Source: an uncultured Acidimicrobiales bacterium
Lineage (GTDB): Bacteria > Actinomycetota > Acidimicrobiia > Acidimicrobiales > SHLQ01
NCBI GenBank assembly: GCA_938038815.1
Contig: CALHTF010000057.1
Location: 1 to 40,244, forward strand
Length of the DNA stretch: 40,244 bases
Direction of reading: 5' to 3'
A model generated the notes under the pieces. The model was not told where the DNA came from. It saw only the letters and a program-made list of their open reading frames with translations, and searched no databases. Every line of letters starts with the position of its first letter. The first letter of the stretch is position 1. Position numbers and translations under genes: made by a program. Positions 39,401 through 40,244 of the stretch are shown in pieces.

Positions 39401-40244
39401 AGCAACCCGGTCCCACACGATCCGGGGCCGCAGTTCGCTGAACTCTTCGCTCGGGTACCGCCCCGACAACAGATCGATGATGTTGTGCAGCGCATCGTCG
39501 GAGATATCGGCAAAGTTGGCCGAACCCCGAATGATTTGGGTGAGCTCGGGAAGATCCCAATCGTCGAGCGCACACATGGCCACGATCTGTTGGGCCAACA
39601 CATCGATGGGGTTACGAGGGTAGAAGGTCTCCTCGATAAGGCCCGCTTGCATGCGCTGCACCACCACCGCAGCCTCGACCAGGTCGGCGCGATGTTTGGG
39701 AAACAGTTTGCCGGTGCTGGCCTCGCCCACCTGGTGACCGGCCCGGCCGATCCGCTGGAGCCCACGGCTCACCGCGCCCGGTGACTCGACCTGGATAACC
39801 AAGTCGACCGCACCCATGTCGATGCCGAGCTCCAGCGAACTCGTGGCCACCAAACCTTTGAGCCGGCCGGACTTCAGGCGGTCCTCAATATCGAGTCGCC
39901 GTTCGCGACTCAGCGAGCCGTGGTGAGCCAACACCAGTTCGGCGCCCTCGGTTCCGGTAGCGAGGTGACCATCGCCCGCATTGGCCGACGCTGGCGGCCG
40001 CCCCATCGCCTCGTTGCCCGTCCAACCGTCGTTGGGTTGCTCGCCTTCGAGCGCCAGTTCGTTGAGTCGAGTCGCGAGCCGCTCGGCGAGGCGCCGAGAG
40101 TTTACAAACACCAGCGTCGAACGGTGCTGTTGGATCAGTTCGAGCAAACGCGGGTGCATCGCCGGCCAGATGCTTTTGCGAACCGGCGTGGCGGCGGTCG
40201 GGCCGCTCTCGGGCTCCTCCACAAAGGTGCCGAGATCGCCCATG
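36452..40244 (-). CDS. lhr: Lhr-type ATP-dependent helicase (N-terminal part beyond window)
   Basis: At least 1263 residues of a large helicase that continues past position 40244. The visible part starts after the first RecA domain, so Walker A and DEAH are not seen. The second RecA domain shows STLVFVNSRRLAERLATRLN, AHHGSLSRERRLDIEDRL, the motif V region ATSSLELGIDMGAVD and motif VI LQRIGRAGHQVG. A winged-helix domain and the long Lhr-specific C-terminal region follow. An insertion of about 30 residues rich in Gly/Asn lies between the first two blocks. Lhr unwinds DNA and RNA-DNA hybrids and is tied to DNA repair in actinobacteria. The stop TAA is at 36452-36454. Confidence 0.93.
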   Translation of the reverse strand, partial: MGDLGTFVEEPESGPTAATPVRKSIWPAMHPRLLELIQQHRSTLVFVNSRRLAERLATRLNELALEGEQPNDGWTGNEAMGRPPASANAGDGHLATGTEGAELVLAHHGSLSRERRLDIEDRLKSGRLKGLVATSSLELGIDMGAVDLVIQVESPGAVSRGLQRIGRAGHQVGEASTGKLFPKHRADLVEAAVVVQRMQAGLIEETFYPRNPIDVLAQQIVAMCALDDWDLPELTQIIRGSANFADISDDALHNIIDLLSGRYPSEEFSELRPRIVWDRVAGTVRGRKGAQRLAVTNPGTIPDRGLFGVFLPEGTRVGELDEEMVYESRPGETFLLGASTWRIQEITYERVIVTPAPGEPGKMPFWHGDGPGRPLELGRAIGAFLRGAQSSDVLERLQNEHGLDPMAAQNLIGYLDEQIEATGVLPDDQTIVVERFRDEIGDWRVVILSPFGAQVHAPWAMALRNRLGERWAVDVELIWSDDGIVLRLPEAIDELPAEDLLFDPAEIEDLVIDMLPNTSMFASRFRECAGRALLLPKRRPDQRRALWQQRQKAADLLSVASKYPSFPILLETSRECLNDVFDLPALKSVLADLQSRKIRVVSVDTPRASPFAQSLLFGWIAVYMYEGDAPLAERRAAALTLDRELLRDLLGAEELRELLDAGVLADLELELQRLVEGRQARDGDELHDLMRILGPLTRYELEARCVDGLDVGGLLDGLIDDRRVIEVGVAGEQRFAASDDAGKLRDALGVAIPIGLPAVFTDSVDDPLGDLVIRFARTHGPFVAKQVGQRLGVGVDRVRSVLDRLTDDGRLVRGEFRPDGVEREWCDDDVLRQLRRRSLASLRKEVEPVEQDSLARFLIGWQGVGVPRRGTDALAEVIGVLQGAPIPISTLETDVLPARMASYKPSELDELCSSGEVVWVGAGGIGSNDGRVRLVFRDQAALIVEPQAEDDLPTEPVHDAIRGHLASSGASFWPDIVGAVAAAELPFDDAFVLEALWDVVWSGEITNDSLAPLRALGKKKGRKAKSTARRGRPRVGQMTRLGPPTAAGRWSLVAPLLTPRPTPTEVSHARALQLLERYGVLTREAALGEGAKGGFAGVYPVLKALEERGQVRRGYFVAGLGAAQFALTGAVDRLRAERVDLGALPEAAKFVVLGATDPAQPYGAAIAWPENAGRPARTAGALVILADGVPIIYVDKGGKSLLTFGAHQPDGWVDALTSIVKNGRLRSLEIAKIDGQPVRESALSSQLEANGFILGYKGLVYRT

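Overview
The window looks like chromosomal DNA from a high-GC actinobacterium, and an Acidimicrobiia-type lineage fits best. This is inferred from gene content, not from a marker tree: a GlnR-type regulator beside a GlnA2-type glutamine synthetase, GSII, an F420-type LLM oxidoreductase, a short group-2 sigma factor, DUF2510-PrsW, class III cyclase/ATPase/TPR and Lhr. Start sites support it too. Many genes have a TANNNT-like -10 hexamer ending exactly 6 bases before ATG/GTG and no Shine-Dalgarno, the pattern of leaderless transcripts. There is no phage, plasmid, CRISPR or complete insertion sequence.

Layout. 1-2.6 kb: tail of an unidentified CDS, a selenocysteine tRNA (anticodon UCA), then a sterol desaturase-like membrane protein divergent from an alkyl-sulfatase-like metallo-beta-lactamase. 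2.6-6.3 kb (minus): sigma-70 factor, NAD+ synthetase, DUF2237 protein. 6.3-9.5 kb: nitrogen block, glnII divergent from glnA2, whose stop overlaps the start of a GlnR-like regulator. 9.5-10.3 kb: two near-identical palindromic repeats bracketing a headless GNAT pseudogene, then RidA. 10.3-14.2 kb: a minus-strand run (an unusual fused and apparently inactive molybdenum-hydroxylase-like protein, a PrsW protease and a small membrane protein), divergent from a Tat/lipoprotein with a thioredoxin-like domain. 14.2-14.7 kb: repeat-rich non-coding DNA ending in a palindrome-dense promoter for a 1-Cys peroxiredoxin. 15.4-18.9 kb: a 1156-residue cyclase/ATPase/TPR signalling protein.

19-28.7 kb (plus): histidine kinase, response regulator, ABC ATPase, two large paralogous FtsX/MacB permeases and an EamA transporter; this reads as a two-component-controlled export module. 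28.7-31.2 kb (minus): cydAB, cytochrome bd oxidase. 31.4-36.2 kb: yaaA, acyl-CoA thioesterase, DUF1330 protein, methyltransferase, DHFR/RibD-like reductase, F420-type oxidoreductase and a YjjG-type HAD phosphatase, packed with almost no spacers and including two divergent pairs with 25-40 bp between start codons. 36.5-40.2 kb (minus): the C-terminal part of an Lhr-type helicase that runs off the window.

Themes: oxidative and respiratory stress (peroxiredoxin, yaaA, cydAB), nitrogen assimilation, and several families of short non-coding repeats placed between genes. No complete novel system is evident. The most unusual items are the fused pseudo-hydroxylase next to PrsW, the three intergenic repeat families, and the consistent leaderless architecture.
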